Source: Bacteroidia bacterium (GTDB lineage: Bacteria; Bacteroidota; Bacteroidia; J057; JADKCL01). From it: a stretch of DNA of 64,000 bases. The stretch covers positions 310,001 through 374,000 of the forward strand of contig JACJYV010000007.1 in the NCBI GenBank assembly GCA_020635905.1. Direction: 5' to 3'. The notes below the pieces were generated by a model. The model did no database searches. It was not told the origin of the DNA and saw nothing but the letters and a program-made list of their open reading frames with translations. Position numbers and translations under genes: made by a program. Positions 16,852 to 27,200 of this stretch are shown in pieces; position 1 is the stretch's first letter; every line of letters starts with the position of its first letter.

Positions 16852-16858
16852 GGAATAT

Positions 16859-17030
16859 TTTGGGGGTGCCCCCGCGCCCCGCGCCTTCGGCTGAGCGGGT
16901 CACGGGGTCGGGCTTGCTCCGGGGTTCCGTGCCTCGCCCGCGGCCCTGCCGCCACGGCTCGCCACCGCCCTCCAAAGTGTCGGGCGCCCTGCACATCCCT
17001 CACCCACAGCTTCGCTCCACTCAGTTTGTC
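16859..17030. repeat. GC-rich palindromic intergenic element, copy B
   Basis: Shares GGGTCGGGCTTGCTCCGGGG and TTCCGT (16905-16930) and the tail GCCCTGCACATCCCT (about 16986) with copy A at 10236; the middle is different and GC-rich. It lies directly after the UbiA stop. No coding sequence is seen. Confidence 0.6.
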
Positions 17031-17041
17031 TCCTGCAATTG

Positions 17042-17282
17042 AAATGATTTAAAAAATTAAAATAATCATCCAGAATCGAGAATTAAATAAGATAATAGAT
17101 TGTAAAAAATTTAGATTTATTTAAATATTTATCTTTAAATATTTTCTGATAATTAATTGTAAAATACCATTTTATGGATTTTAAATTTAACTTTTGGAGA
17201 ATCCGAAATAGTTACTAAATTCAGGCGAGATCAGCCCTTTTAGTTAGATTTTAAAAAGTTAAATTATTTTAGAAAAGGGTCA
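17042..17282. other. Strongly AT-rich intergenic segment
   Basis: About 240 bp almost wholly A/T, between the GC-rich element copy B and the 3' end of the YiiX-like gene. Both flanking genes converge here, so a promoter is not needed. No gene or clear hairpin was found. It stands out sharply from the surrounding moderately GC-rich sequence. Confidence 0.5.
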
Positions 17283-17915
17283 TTAGTTGGCAACTATCAA
17301 TCTCAATGATTTTGCCTCAAAAATACTTTGAGGGGAGATCATGGGTTCTTTCAGGGGAAGGTTTTTTCCATACCTTTCTGTCAGTTTTGCCTTGACGATT
17401 GGGTTTGACAGGTCGTATTCCCCTAATGGTTTCAGATCTCCCAACTCAATATTCAGGACATTTTTATAAACCTTCCATACAAGTTCAGAGCAATACATTT
17501 CCTGATCCTGCCATTCGAATTCAAGGTCATAATTCCACCCCAGATATTTTCGCCCTTCCTCTGCCAATTCCGATTTTTTCTGATCCGTCAAAATAGTTTC
17601 AGCCTCGATCAGGCGTTTCACGACGTAGTGTTTTTCAGGATCGCGTGCAATCCACTCTTTCAGGGGGGTGATACTAACTGGTTGAACAGCTTCCAATACA
17701 GCCCAATCTCCGTTTTCCTGAATCAAAATACCAACATGACTGAATTCGGAATGGGTTGCCAATCTGATCGCCAGGCTTTGCCTTGATTGAGTAGATTGAA
17801 AAAGCAGATCGCCAACCTGGAAATCAGGAGCAGAAGAAATTGATTGGGCTCCCGCAGAGTACGGATAAACCAGAATTAATCCGGGTAGAAAGAGTAAAAA
17901 CAGAAATCTAAACAT
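17283..17915 (-). CDS. YiiX-like permuted papain-fold hydrolase, secreted
   Basis: 210 aa from the ATG at 17915, which begins a signal peptide (MFRFLFLLFLPGLILVYPYS, cut near AGAQ). The domain resembles the YiiX/YebB (permuted NlpC/P60) family: VGDLLFQ, a His in FSHVGILI, a Glu in VLEAVQPV and the YCSELVWKVY block with the catalytic Cys. Permuted papain-fold enzymes act on lipids or peptides; here it would be periplasmic or exported. A longer in-frame start at 17957 would bury the signal peptide and was rejected. Confidence 0.88.
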   Translation of the reverse strand: MFRFLFLLFLPGLILVYPYSAGAQSISSAPDFQVGDLLFQSTQSRQSLAIRLATHSEFSHVGILIQENGDWAVLEAVQPVSITPLKEWIARDPEKHYVVKRLIEAETILTDQKKSELAEEGRKYLGWNYDLEFEWQDQEMYCSELVWKVYKNVLNIELGDLKPLGEYDLSNPIVKAKLTERYGKNLPLKEPMISPQSIFEAKSLRLIVAN

Positions 17916-17969
17916 ACGTGAGGCTAAGATTTTAATACCCCTACGTCCAGTTCCCAAATTTGTTTTCCC

Positions 17970-18506
17970 TCACCCCAAAATCACCTCACAAGCCTGCACA
18001 AAATGCCTTTTCTCGTGGGTCAAAATGATATCAAAAGCAGTCTCCAGCTTGTACACAATCTTTGAACTGGCAGGTGAAGCAATCACCACTCCCTTATCCA
18101 GCAGGCCAGAGGCCTGCTCAATCAGGTTTTTCATCTGTTGCTGGTGCGCAGCAAAACGCTCCAGAATATCGCCCGGAATATCGCTCTGGGAAGGCTCCCA
18201 GATCGGAAAAGTCCGCATCTTGCGCTGGCGGTCCGGGTTCACGCCTTTTAGGATCATATTCCCCATAAATTTCACCATAAAACCGATTTTGCCCATAAAC
18301 GGCACCTCATAAGTTCCCTTATGCAGGGCCTCCATGACCGGAAAATAGGTTTGGTTGATCACCATCAGGTGATCCAGATTCTGGGCAATGCTCCAGGTCT
18401 GGGGATCGGGTTTGAAATTCAGTTGTCCGGCGCTCAGGTGACCAAATTTTTCCTGAAACAGGGCCGTGACTTCGTCCAGCCCGCGGGTCCATTTATCTGT
18501 ATTCAT
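17970..18506 (-). CDS. DinB-like family protein
   Basis: 178 aa four-helix-bundle protein of the DinB_2 type: WTRGLDEVTALF, SIAQNLDHLMVIN and the C-terminal ILTHEKRHFVQA, whose histidines would be metal ligands. Many Bacteroidota relatives are thiol-transferase-like or uncharacterised. No signal peptide. It precedes the YiiX-like gene and follows DUF2277 on the same strand with short gaps. Confidence 0.88.
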   Translation of the reverse strand: MNTDKWTRGLDEVTALFQEKFGHLSAGQLNFKPDPQTWSIAQNLDHLMVINQTYFPVMEALHKGTYEVPFMGKIGFMVKFMGNMILKGVNPDRQRKMRTFPIWEPSQSDIPGDILERFAAHQQQMKNLIEQASGLLDKGVVIASPASSKIVYKLETAFDIILTHEKRHFVQACEVILG

Positions 18507-18520
18507 ATTCTTTCAAAAAA

Positions 18521-18790
18521 TCAGGATCCAAATCTCTTAAAATTCCTTTCCCTTGCCTTGGCGGCCTCCTCCTCCCGGTTTTTGGGCGGCGCCAAAGTCA
18601 CCAGCCGGGCCAGCAACCGTGCTGCCGCGGCTTCCACTTCAGCCACCGCTTCCTCAAAAGCCAGCTCATTCACCTGGCTGGGGGCATTCATCCCGCTGAT
18701 CTTGCGCACAAATTGCAACGCACTGGCATGGATTTCGGCCTCCGTGGCTGGCGGCTCAAAATTATGGAGGTTTTTGATGTTTCTGCACAT
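18521..18790 (-). CDS. DUF2277 domain protein
   Basis: 89 aa from the ATG at 18790. The sequence matches the DUF2277 family along its full length: MCRNIKNLHNFEPPATEAEI, SALQFVRKISGMN, then LVTLAPPKNREEEAAKAR. A small cytoplasmic protein of unknown function. 14 bp before the DinB-like gene, so likely one transcript with it. Confidence 0.92.
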   Translation of the reverse strand: MCRNIKNLHNFEPPATEAEIHASALQFVRKISGMNAPSQVNELAFEEAVAEVEAAAARLLARLVTLAPPKNREEEAAKARERNFKRFGS

Positions 18791-18966
18791 AATATTTGGA
18801 CTGAATTCCACCCCAATATCGCAAATGGGAAGCTGGGGAGCCAGTATTTTTTAACCCGGGATAATTTTAGCGGTCAATTTTTCCACTCCCCTTAAGATAT
18901 TACCCAGCCTTTCGCCTGTGGTCAATATTTTACTTAAATTGATACCAAAATCACAGATTACCCGCC

Positions 18967-21471
18967 ATGATCATTGATCCAGGTACAGATATAAACCTTT
19001 CCCGCGAGGCGGGGACCAATAAAGTTGAACTCAAAGTATTCAAGCAGGAAGTTGCCTCTGAGGCAGATGCCAACGCCAAACTCATCACCTGGAATCTGCT
19101 GGATGTAACCTCTCAGTGTAAACTGGACGTTTTTACCCCGTCTGGAAGTACCACCTCGATCCAGATTACCCAGGATGCGGGCAAATTTTACATTGAGGTC
19201 AATGGAGGAACGGACCTGCAGACCAATTTCATTCATGTGGCTTTTCCCGACCCCATGACTCCAACCCTTTACCGCTACGCGGTGATACGGGTCACGGTTC
19301 ACAAATCTTTTGACGGCTGGTGGTTTGGCGACGAGCGCCTGACCGTGCCGGTCAATATTCATGCTCCCCATGGCCAGTTGACCATTTACGCCTCCTGCGA
19401 CCGTACCCTTGACACGTTCGACAGGTCGGTCGTGGATATTACCGGGCATGGCTTTGTGACCCTGACCCCGAAGGGAACGGCCTCAACTTATTTTACCCTG
19501 GATGCCGAAAACCGGGGCTTCATCACAGGTACCCAGGTTACCCCTGACGACCAGAAAGTTGAAGGAAATTTCAAGGGTCACAAAGAGGAAGTAGCGGTCA
19601 GGGTAATCAATTTTTATGGGGTGGAGGAAAATATTGGGGGCCAGGATGTGCGCATCAACCGCGATTTTCCCCTGAAAAAAGTGCCTGGCTATCAGGGTGA
19701 CCCGGTCAAAAAGCACAACTTTCTATTCGTCGCGGAAGGCTTCAAAACGGAAGCTGGATTTGAAACTGCGGTCAACAAATTCCTCGAAATCACCTTTACC
19801 CGGCAGCGCCATGCTCCATTTAATCTGCTGAAAGACAATTTTAACGTGTATACCCTCTATTTGCCTTCCAAAGAGGAGGGAATTACGGTGACGGAGCCCG
19901 AGCCTGCGGCCCATATTTCAGGCACTGGCGATATTCCCGGGTACATGGCCCTGGTCCAAACCCGCGACTCAGGCTTGGGCATGGCCCGTGGCACCTGGCT
20001 GACCGCAAATTTTGCGCCCTCTCTGCCCCGTGGTACTGACTTTGAACCCGACGGAAGTGTCAAAGCAGCTGTGATTAGCAGTCATTGTGGAGTTTTCAAA
20101 CGTTTCAAGGTAGAAACAGATGACCCGCTGGGCCATTCCCGCAGATACCCACCCAATTTTACCTGGTCGAGTTCATTCAGGCGCATGCTTTTTTCCCTGA
20201 TTGATCCCACCGTACCTGATACGGATCCTGGTTTTCACATGGGTAAATACTGGTATCCCGACAATATCAATACAGTCAAGGACCATGGTTTTGTGTGTAT
20301 TTTGGTCAATGATTATAATTTTCGGGCGGCCAACAGCGGAAATTATCTAACCTGCTACACGGATACCCGCACCAAAGGCGACCTTAATTCACCCTCGAAA
20401 TACGCTTTGGTGCACCCTTCGGCCCATATCTGGAAGGTGCCCCGCAAATATACCCCGGTGCTGGATGCAGATGGGGCCGCAGATACCTTCGTGCACGAGT
20501 TTGGGCACAGTTTTAAGCTGGGCGACGAGTATGAGGAGGAGGACGGGAGCTTTACTGGCGCCCAAATCAATTACGACAACCTCGCGGGAATTGACATTCT
20601 CAGAATAGGTGCGGCCCCGGCCAAGCCTGCAGAAGTGGTGGAACAGGTGGATGTCACCAAACTCAAATGGGCCCTGGCCCATCGCATCAAAAAGGCCGCC
20701 CAGATCCAGAAAGAAGTGATTATTGGCGCTGCAGATACCACCATTTCAGTGGAAGTGGAAGGGGATGCGACAGACCTGGCCGACTGGCAGCAATGCACCA
20801 CCCTTGACCGGGCCGTGACCATTTATTGTTCGCAAATCGTGGGAATGATCGAATCCCAGTGGGAAATATCGGGTGGAAAGCCCAAACTAATCCAGGACCT
20901 GACGGTGGAAAGTGCGGTTTTGGCAGGCGCCACCCTTACCCTGACCCTCAAATTGAAGGCTGTTTTGGGTGGAACAGGCGGAAAAATCCGGGCCAGGTCC
21001 GTGCTCTACGAACCGCTCAGAGATTGCAACGGCAATAAACTTTTCCTGATCGATCCCGCGGTCATGGATTATCTCGCTACGAAAAAGGTGCCCCTCCACC
21101 ACAACAAAGATCTGGCTACCCCAGCCAACAGTTGCAAAGAGGATCGCGGTAAAACGGACTTTCCCAATGCCGATTTTTTGACCGAAATGAGTTCCAAAAC
21201 GGTGACTTTGCCCGGGCATACCTTCCGCATTGTGGGCCTTTACGAGGGCGCTGACCACAAGGCCTGCGGAGCCTATCGCCCGACGGGCGCCTGTAAAATG
21301 CGCAACAACTTTGCCGTCGAACCCGCCGCAGATGACAAGGAAAGGGGAGAGGGTGCGTTTTGCTTTGTCTGCCAGTATCTGATCGTGAATCGCATCAACC
21401 CGGCCATGCATGCCGAAATTGAAAAGAACTATCCCGCCCTGACCGAGGTGAAGAATTGTCCGGCTCAGTGA
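18967..21471 (+). CDS. M64-type zinc metallopeptidase, paralogue A
   Basis: 834 aa without signal peptide. The N-terminal half is beta-rich, with a WWFGDERLTVP segment and VDITGHGFV. The catalytic domain resembles peptidase family M64: FLFVAEGF, TRDSGLGM, then DTFVHEFGHSFKLGDEYEE (about 507-525; HExxH with a downstream acidic DEY). The C-terminus has the Cys-rich YRPTGACKMR and FCFVCQY signature known from M64 proteins. The closest named M64 members cleave IgA hinge or other secreted substrates, but the target here is unknown. It is followed after 220 bp by a paralogue of the same architecture and then by the giant-protein genes. Lack of a Sec signal suggests export by another route or intracellular action (inference). 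Confidence 0.85.
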   Translation: MIIDPGTDINLSREAGTNKVELKVFKQEVASEADANAKLITWNLLDVTSQCKLDVFTPSGSTTSIQITQDAGKFYIEVNGGTDLQTNFIHVAFPDPMTPTLYRYAVIRVTVHKSFDGWWFGDERLTVPVNIHAPHGQLTIYASCDRTLDTFDRSVVDITGHGFVTLTPKGTASTYFTLDAENRGFITGTQVTPDDQKVEGNFKGHKEEVAVRVINFYGVEENIGGQDVRINRDFPLKKVPGYQGDPVKKHNFLFVAEGFKTEAGFETAVNKFLEITFTRQRHAPFNLLKDNFNVYTLYLPSKEEGITVTEPEPAAHISGTGDIPGYMALVQTRDSGLGMARGTWLTANFAPSLPRGTDFEPDGSVKAAVISSHCGVFKRFKVETDDPLGHSRRYPPNFTWSSSFRRMLFSLIDPTVPDTDPGFHMGKYWYPDNINTVKDHGFVCILVNDYNFRAANSGNYLTCYTDTRTKGDLNSPSKYALVHPSAHIWKVPRKYTPVLDADGAADTFVHEFGHSFKLGDEYEEEDGSFTGAQINYDNLAGIDILRIGAAPAKPAEVVEQVDVTKLKWALAHRIKKAAQIQKEVIIGAADTTISVEVEGDATDLADWQQCTTLDRAVTIYCSQIVGMIESQWEISGGKPKLIQDLTVESAVLAGATLTLTLKLKAVLGGTGGKIRARSVLYEPLRDCNGNKLFLIDPAVMDYLATKKVPLHHNKDLATPANSCKEDRGKTDFPNADFLTEMSSKTVTLPGHTFRIVGLYEGADHKACGAYRPTGACKMRNNFAVEPAADDKERGEGAFCFVCQYLIVNRINPAMHAEIEKNYPALTEVKNCPAQ

Positions 21472-21691
21472 GCTTTTGGGTGAAATTTTCGGGAATGTGT
21501 GTCAGGAGGGGAATTTAATTTCCAGGCAATGAGGTGCAGAATGTCCAGGACCTGATAGTTGGGAATTTGACATCCCCCCCAAACAATTTCCAGCAATTCA
21601 TCCCACAATTCCTTATCTTCAAACACAGTTTAGAAGCCAATCCCTCAAAATTTTGCTCCTCAGCAGGGAGCCCAGAAATCATGCTCTGAAT

Positions 21692-24220
21692 ATGGCAACA
21701 GAATTATATGTTGAGCCGGGTGCGGATATTCATTTGGCGCGAAGTACCGCGGGAGCCAATCAGGTGGTCCTCAAGGTTTTTTCCAAAACCCTGGTGCACG
21801 GACCGCGGCAGGAGGCCGAACAACGGGATTTTGACCTGCAGGATGTGACTGGAAATGTCCGCTTTGATGTTCACGTCCCCACGGGCATGACCCAATCCAT
21901 CGCCATCAATACGGTTGGAGGAGTGACCACCCTTTCGGTTAGCGGGGGCACGGGCAAACAAACCAATTATATCCACATCATGTGGCAGGAAACCCCGGCG
22001 TCCGTGAATTACATGTATTATCTGATCAAGGTCACCGTTCACAATACCATTGACGGTTGGTGGTTTGGCAACAACCGCCTGAGTGTGCCCAAACACTCCC
22101 TTTTTGCGCATTGTCAGGTCAGTATATTCGCGGCCTGCGACCGCGCTTCCTCCATCCACCAGCGATCCATTGTGGACATTACGGGCCATGGTTTCGTAAA
22201 CCTGGGTCTGGGTGCAGGGGCCGGGGACCACATTGCCCTGGATGGGGATGGCAGAGGGAAAATTACCGGAAACACGCTCACGGCTGGTAACTCGACCGTG
22301 GATGTGACCGGTAGTTGGCTCGGGTTAAATGGAACGGTTCCCGTCAGGGTCATTGATTTTTATGGTGGTCAGGAAAACATTGGAGGAAATCAGGTGAGGG
22401 TAAACCGTTCATTTCCTGTGCAACGCCACGCTGGAACGGGTTCCTCGGGTAGCAAATGCAATCTGCTGATCCTGGGTGAAGGTTTCTCCACCCAGGCAGA
22501 TTTTGACCGGGCGATCGAACAAATTACCGGCCGCATGTTTTCCTCCCGCCGTCACAGCCCATTTTTGTGGCTCAAAGACGATTTCATCATCTGGAAAAAT
22601 CTCATCCCTTCTGAGGCAGACGGGATTTCCATTGCCACAACCGTTTACGAAGGGAACGTAAGCGGACCCGATTTGCCAGGTCACAACGGCATCTGGCAAA
22701 CCCGTGACTCAGGACTGGGCATGAGCCTTGGATCCTGGAATTCTGTTCAGAATTCCCTTAATGCCCTGGTTTCCAGTCTGTCAGGAGGTGCGCCCACTGC
22801 CCAGCAGATTACAGACAGGGTCAATGCCCGGCGGCAAGCCCGCTCGATTGCCAGTCTGCCAGAAGGCGACGACCGAAGGTATCCGGCAGAAATGTTGTTC
22901 AAAAATGCCATCATGCGCTACGTTAAGAGTCTGGTGGATACCTCTGTACCCGATAACGATCCCGATTTTACCATTGGCAACAAATGGCAAAATGATCCAC
23001 TCAATTTTAAGAAAGATTACGGATTTGTTTGCCTGCTGGTCAATGATGTAAACTTTCGGGCTGCCAACAGTGGAAGCTATTTTACCACCAATGTGGATGC
23101 CCGGTCTGTATATGCCGCAGAGCGGGCGGCAGAGCATCCCCTCCATCATCCCAGTGCCCATGTCTGGAAAATTACCCGCAACTATACCGCCCAAATGGAA
23201 CCTGAGGAGGTGACAGATACCTTCGTGCACGAATTTGGGCACAGTTTTGAGCTGGGAGATGAGTACGAGGAATTTCCGGGAGCTTATGGGGGAACTCAAA
23301 TCGGGTTTGATAACCTTTCCTCCATTGATGTGGTGCGTCAGGGAGCGGCCCCGGCCAATCCGGCAGCCGTGGTTGAAAGCATAGATCCTTCCAAACTCAA
23401 ATGGGCCAGCCTGCACCGGGTCAAAAAATCGGACCGCATTGCGGCAGATGTGACCATTCCCCAGAATGCAACCTCCATTACTGTGACCCTTTCTGGCGAG
23501 GAATGGAGGGTCAGGAGGTGGGAATTGAATAATAATCCCAATAACTCCGCTTTCATCCTGAATTTCAGCCATGCCAATTTCAGCCACCTGCAGTTTCCCA
23601 TTGATGGAACCTCACCTGTGCGTCTGGAAAATCTGATTCTGGCTCCTGGCGGGGTGAATGCGGCGATGAAAACAGTGACCTTCAATCTCCCGGCGCCTGC
23701 GGCGGCTGCGATTACCATCAAGGCTGGCAGCCTGCTCTATGAGCCCGTGCGCGACTGCGATCACCACCCCCAAACCCTGATTGACCCCCATGTGCTCGAT
23801 TTTATGAACCGCACCCAGGAGCCGCTTTCCCACAATAAAGACCTCGCCAACCCCGCCAACAGCTGTCTGGATGTACGGGTCGCAGGCAGACCTCCAGCGG
23901 ACAATCCCCCTCAGGCCCTGATCACGGAGTTGCAAAATGCCCGTGCCGCGGTGCCCAACCACCATTTTCTCATTTTGGGGGCCTACGAAGGTGCAGCCAA
24001 TTCATCCTGTGGGGTTTTTCGCCCCTCAGGTGCTTGCAAAATGCGTGACCATAATGTGCCCGATGCAGAAGGATTCTGGCAGGGAGCAGGCGAAAGTGAA
24101 TTTTGTTTTGTCTGCCAGTACATCATTGTCAACAGGGTGAATCCCGAAAAACATGAAGTGATTGATTATCAGACCTATCCTGCGATGTTTACTTTCGATA
24201 ATTGCGGGGCTCCTGCATGA
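21692..24220 (+). CDS. M64-type zinc metallopeptidase, paralogue B
   Basis: 842 aa from the ATG at 21692 (MATELYVEPGADIHLARS); an upstream TTG at 21653 is less likely because homology to paralogue A begins at this Met. It shares segment after segment with paralogue A: WWFGNNRLSVP, VDITGHGFV, TRDSGLGMSL, VNDVNFRAANSG, DTFVHEFGHSFELGDEYEE (about 509-527), SLLYEPVRDC, NKDLANPANSC, FRPSGACKMRD and FCFVCQYIIVNRVNP. The catalytic HEFGH is intact in both. No signal peptide. The gene ends 39 bp before the DUF6603 gene, so it probably heads the giant-protein operon. The tandem pair arose by duplication and diverged mainly in the insert at about 350-400. Confidence 0.87.
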   Translation: MATELYVEPGADIHLARSTAGANQVVLKVFSKTLVHGPRQEAEQRDFDLQDVTGNVRFDVHVPTGMTQSIAINTVGGVTTLSVSGGTGKQTNYIHIMWQETPASVNYMYYLIKVTVHNTIDGWWFGNNRLSVPKHSLFAHCQVSIFAACDRASSIHQRSIVDITGHGFVNLGLGAGAGDHIALDGDGRGKITGNTLTAGNSTVDVTGSWLGLNGTVPVRVIDFYGGQENIGGNQVRVNRSFPVQRHAGTGSSGSKCNLLILGEGFSTQADFDRAIEQITGRMFSSRRHSPFLWLKDDFIIWKNLIPSEADGISIATTVYEGNVSGPDLPGHNGIWQTRDSGLGMSLGSWNSVQNSLNALVSSLSGGAPTAQQITDRVNARRQARSIASLPEGDDRRYPAEMLFKNAIMRYVKSLVDTSVPDNDPDFTIGNKWQNDPLNFKKDYGFVCLLVNDVNFRAANSGSYFTTNVDARSVYAAERAAEHPLHHPSAHVWKITRNYTAQMEPEEVTDTFVHEFGHSFELGDEYEEFPGAYGGTQIGFDNLSSIDVVRQGAAPANPAAVVESIDPSKLKWASLHRVKKSDRIAADVTIPQNATSITVTLSGEEWRVRRWELNNNPNNSAFILNFSHANFSHLQFPIDGTSPVRLENLILAPGGVNAAMKTVTFNLPAPAAAAITIKAGSLLYEPVRDCDHHPQTLIDPHVLDFMNRTQEPLSHNKDLANPANSCLDVRVAGRPPADNPPQALITELQNARAAVPNHHFLILGAYEGAANSSCGVFRPSGACKMRDHNVPDAEGFWQGAGESEFCFVCQYIIVNRVNPEKHEVIDYQTYPAMFTFDNCGAPA

Positions 24221-24259
24221 GCAGTATATTAAAGGAAAAATTACCCAAAGCCTCTGAAT

Positions 24260-27200
24260 ATGGCTGAAAATAATACCCTCGCCACCCTCGCCCGGGAACT
24301 GGGAAGCGCCTTTCAACCACTCGGACAAGCCATTTCGAGCCTGCCCAACTTTGAAAATTTCATGGCCCGGCTGGGCTGGAATGTCAGTGTCATTCCGGCA
24401 CCCATCTCTGCTTTGGCCGGGGCGGTGAATACCCTGGTTACCAGGCTGACCACCATCGTCAACGGAGGATTCTCGGAAAACGATGTGCTGGCTCTGATGA
24501 ATGCAGTCAAAGATCTGGTGGCAGCCATCAAAGCCATCGAATCTGCCGGGGCGGGTCTGTTTCCCGTGGCGCTGATTGCAGACGGATTTCTGGCCAAATT
24601 TCCCCGCCAACTGATTGATTATTTGCTGGTTGAATACCTGACGTTACAACACGGACAGGTGGGCTACATTCTGGGAGCCCTGGGGATTATCCGCATCAAA
24701 TATGTGGAGCCTGTCGGGAATCGTTTGGGATATTTCGACAAGAAATTCGCCTTCGAGGATCTGCCCAAAATCCTGGATGATCCGTTGATTACCATCAAAA
24801 ACGCCTACAACTGGGGCCAGGATGATTTTGACGCCCAGGGCATCATGCGCCATGTGGACGACCTGCTGGTGGTAATGGGGGCCCATGTCTGGATTGAGCG
24901 CCCAGGCGATGATGAAATTACCGCTTTGTCCGACGGTGCACCTTCGGTGCCTGTGACCAGCAGAAGGGCCCTCAAGGCCTCATTTTTTGACCTGCACAAT
25001 AATCTGGGCCACCTTCAGGCGGGAATCGGGCTATTTGCCGTACCCAAAGTCGGGGCCCGTAAACCCGGATTCAGTCTGCTTCCATTCGCCGAAGGGGCCT
25101 TCCAGCAACGGGTTCAGATTCTGGAAACCCTTTTCTTCCTTTTCAAGGCTGAATTTGAAATCCAGGGAGGAATTGGCCTGCTGTTGCGCCCGGACGAGGG
25201 GCTGAAAATAATTACTGGCTTTAACGATCCCGCATCTGCCACCTCTGCTTCAGGCAACCTGAAAATGAGGCTGGAGAATAAGAAGCCCAATGGAACCCCC
25301 ATCATTGTAATCGGCACCGCCGACGGCAGTCGCCTCGAATATCAGTCCCTCAGCCTTGAAGGCGGCGTCTATGTGGATTCCACCTCAGACCCAGATTTGT
25401 ATGTGGAAACGGAACTGGAGGGCGGAAAGCTGGTGGTCAAGCCGGGAAATGACGGATTTCTCAGTAAAATTCTTCCCGCAGACGGGATCGGGGCCAATTT
25501 TGATCTGGCTTTGGGCTGGTCGAATCAGCGGGGAGTTTATTTCCGCGGTTCGGGAGGTTTGGAATTGAATATCCCCACCCACGTTGATTTGGGGCCGGTG
25601 CAGTTTCAATCCATCACCGTAGGCCTGGGTTTCGAATCGGGATTGCAACTGACCGCGGGTGCCTCTGTAGCCGCTCAACTGGGGCCCTTGGCGGCCACGG
25701 TGCAGAATATGGGCATCAAAGCCGACCTGACTTTTCCCGGATCGGGCGGAAATATGGGGCCGGTCAATCTGGATCTCGATTTCAAACCGCCTTCAGGGGT
25801 CGGGTTAAGTGTGGACGGAGGTGGTTTCAAAGGAGGGGGATTTCTCGAATTTGATCCGGCCAACGGGCGCTATACCGGGCTCATGGAACTTGAATTCCAG
25901 AATACCATTGCGATCAAAGCCATTGGCCTGCTGACCACCAAAATGCCCGATGGCAGCGATGGATTTTCCCTGCTGATCATTATTTCGGCCGAATTTACCC
26001 CCATTCAGCTTGGATTTGGCTTCAGTCTCAACGGAGTAGGCGGGTTGCTGGGCCTCAACCGCACCATGGTAGTGGACAAATTGCGGGAAGGCGTGCGTAC
26101 AGGATCCCTGAACAGCGTGTTGTTCCCCACCAATATCATCGCCAATGCCAACCGCATCATTTCTGACCTGAGAGCCATTTTTCCCCCGCGGGAAGGGCAA
26201 TTCATCTTTGGCGCCATGGCCAAAATTGGCTGGGGCGTACCCACCCTGCTCACGGTGGAAATGGGATTGATCCTGGAAGTGCCGGAATCCTTCAAATTTG
26301 TGATTTTGGGAGTGGTCAGAGCCATTTTGCCGGACGAAAATGCTCCAATTCTCAAAATTCAGGTGAATTTTCTGGGTGCTTTCGAGGCAGATAAAAAGCT
26401 GATTTCCTTTGATGCCAGCCTGTTCGATTCCCGCCTCCTGTCCATGACCCTTTCGGGCGACATGGCCCTGAGGATTGCCTACGGCGATAACCCCAATTTC
26501 CTGATCACGGTGGGCGGATTTCACCCCGTTTACAATCCTCCTCCACTGAACCTGCCTGAACTGCGGCGCCTGACCATCAATCTATTGGGAGGAAATAATC
26601 CCAAACTGACTCTGGAAACCTACTTTGCCATTACCTCCAATACCGTTCAGTTTGGGGCCCGCATAGATTTGCTGGTCAAAGTCTGGAAATTCAAAGTAGT
26701 GGGCTGGCTGGCTTTTGATGCCTTATTCCAATTCTCCCCCTTCTGGTTCATCGTATCGATCTCTGCGGGGGTGAAGGTCATGGCAGGCAGTTCCACCCTG
26801 TTCAGCATTACCCTCAAACTTTCGCTGGAAGGCCCCACGCCCTGGAAAGCCAACGGAACCGCTTCTTTCAGAATCCTCTTTGTCAAGGTCAAGGTTAAGT
26901 TCAACAAAACCTGGGGCGAAGAAAAAGACACCCGCCTGCCCGACAAGTCGGTCCTCGCCGAACTTCGTCCGGCTCTGGCTGACCAGCGCAACTGGCAGGC
27001 CCAGTTGCCCTCCCGTTCGAAGCTGCAGGTTACCCTGCGTGAACTCCCTCCTTCGGAAAGCGGGGTGATAGCCCACCCGGCCGGCACCCTGACCGTGAGC
27101 CAGAAAGTGGTGCCGTTGAGCATGCACATCGATAAATTTGGCGCTTTCAAACCCAGCGACGGCAATAAATTTGAGATCGGCCAAGTGCTCAGCAAGGAAT

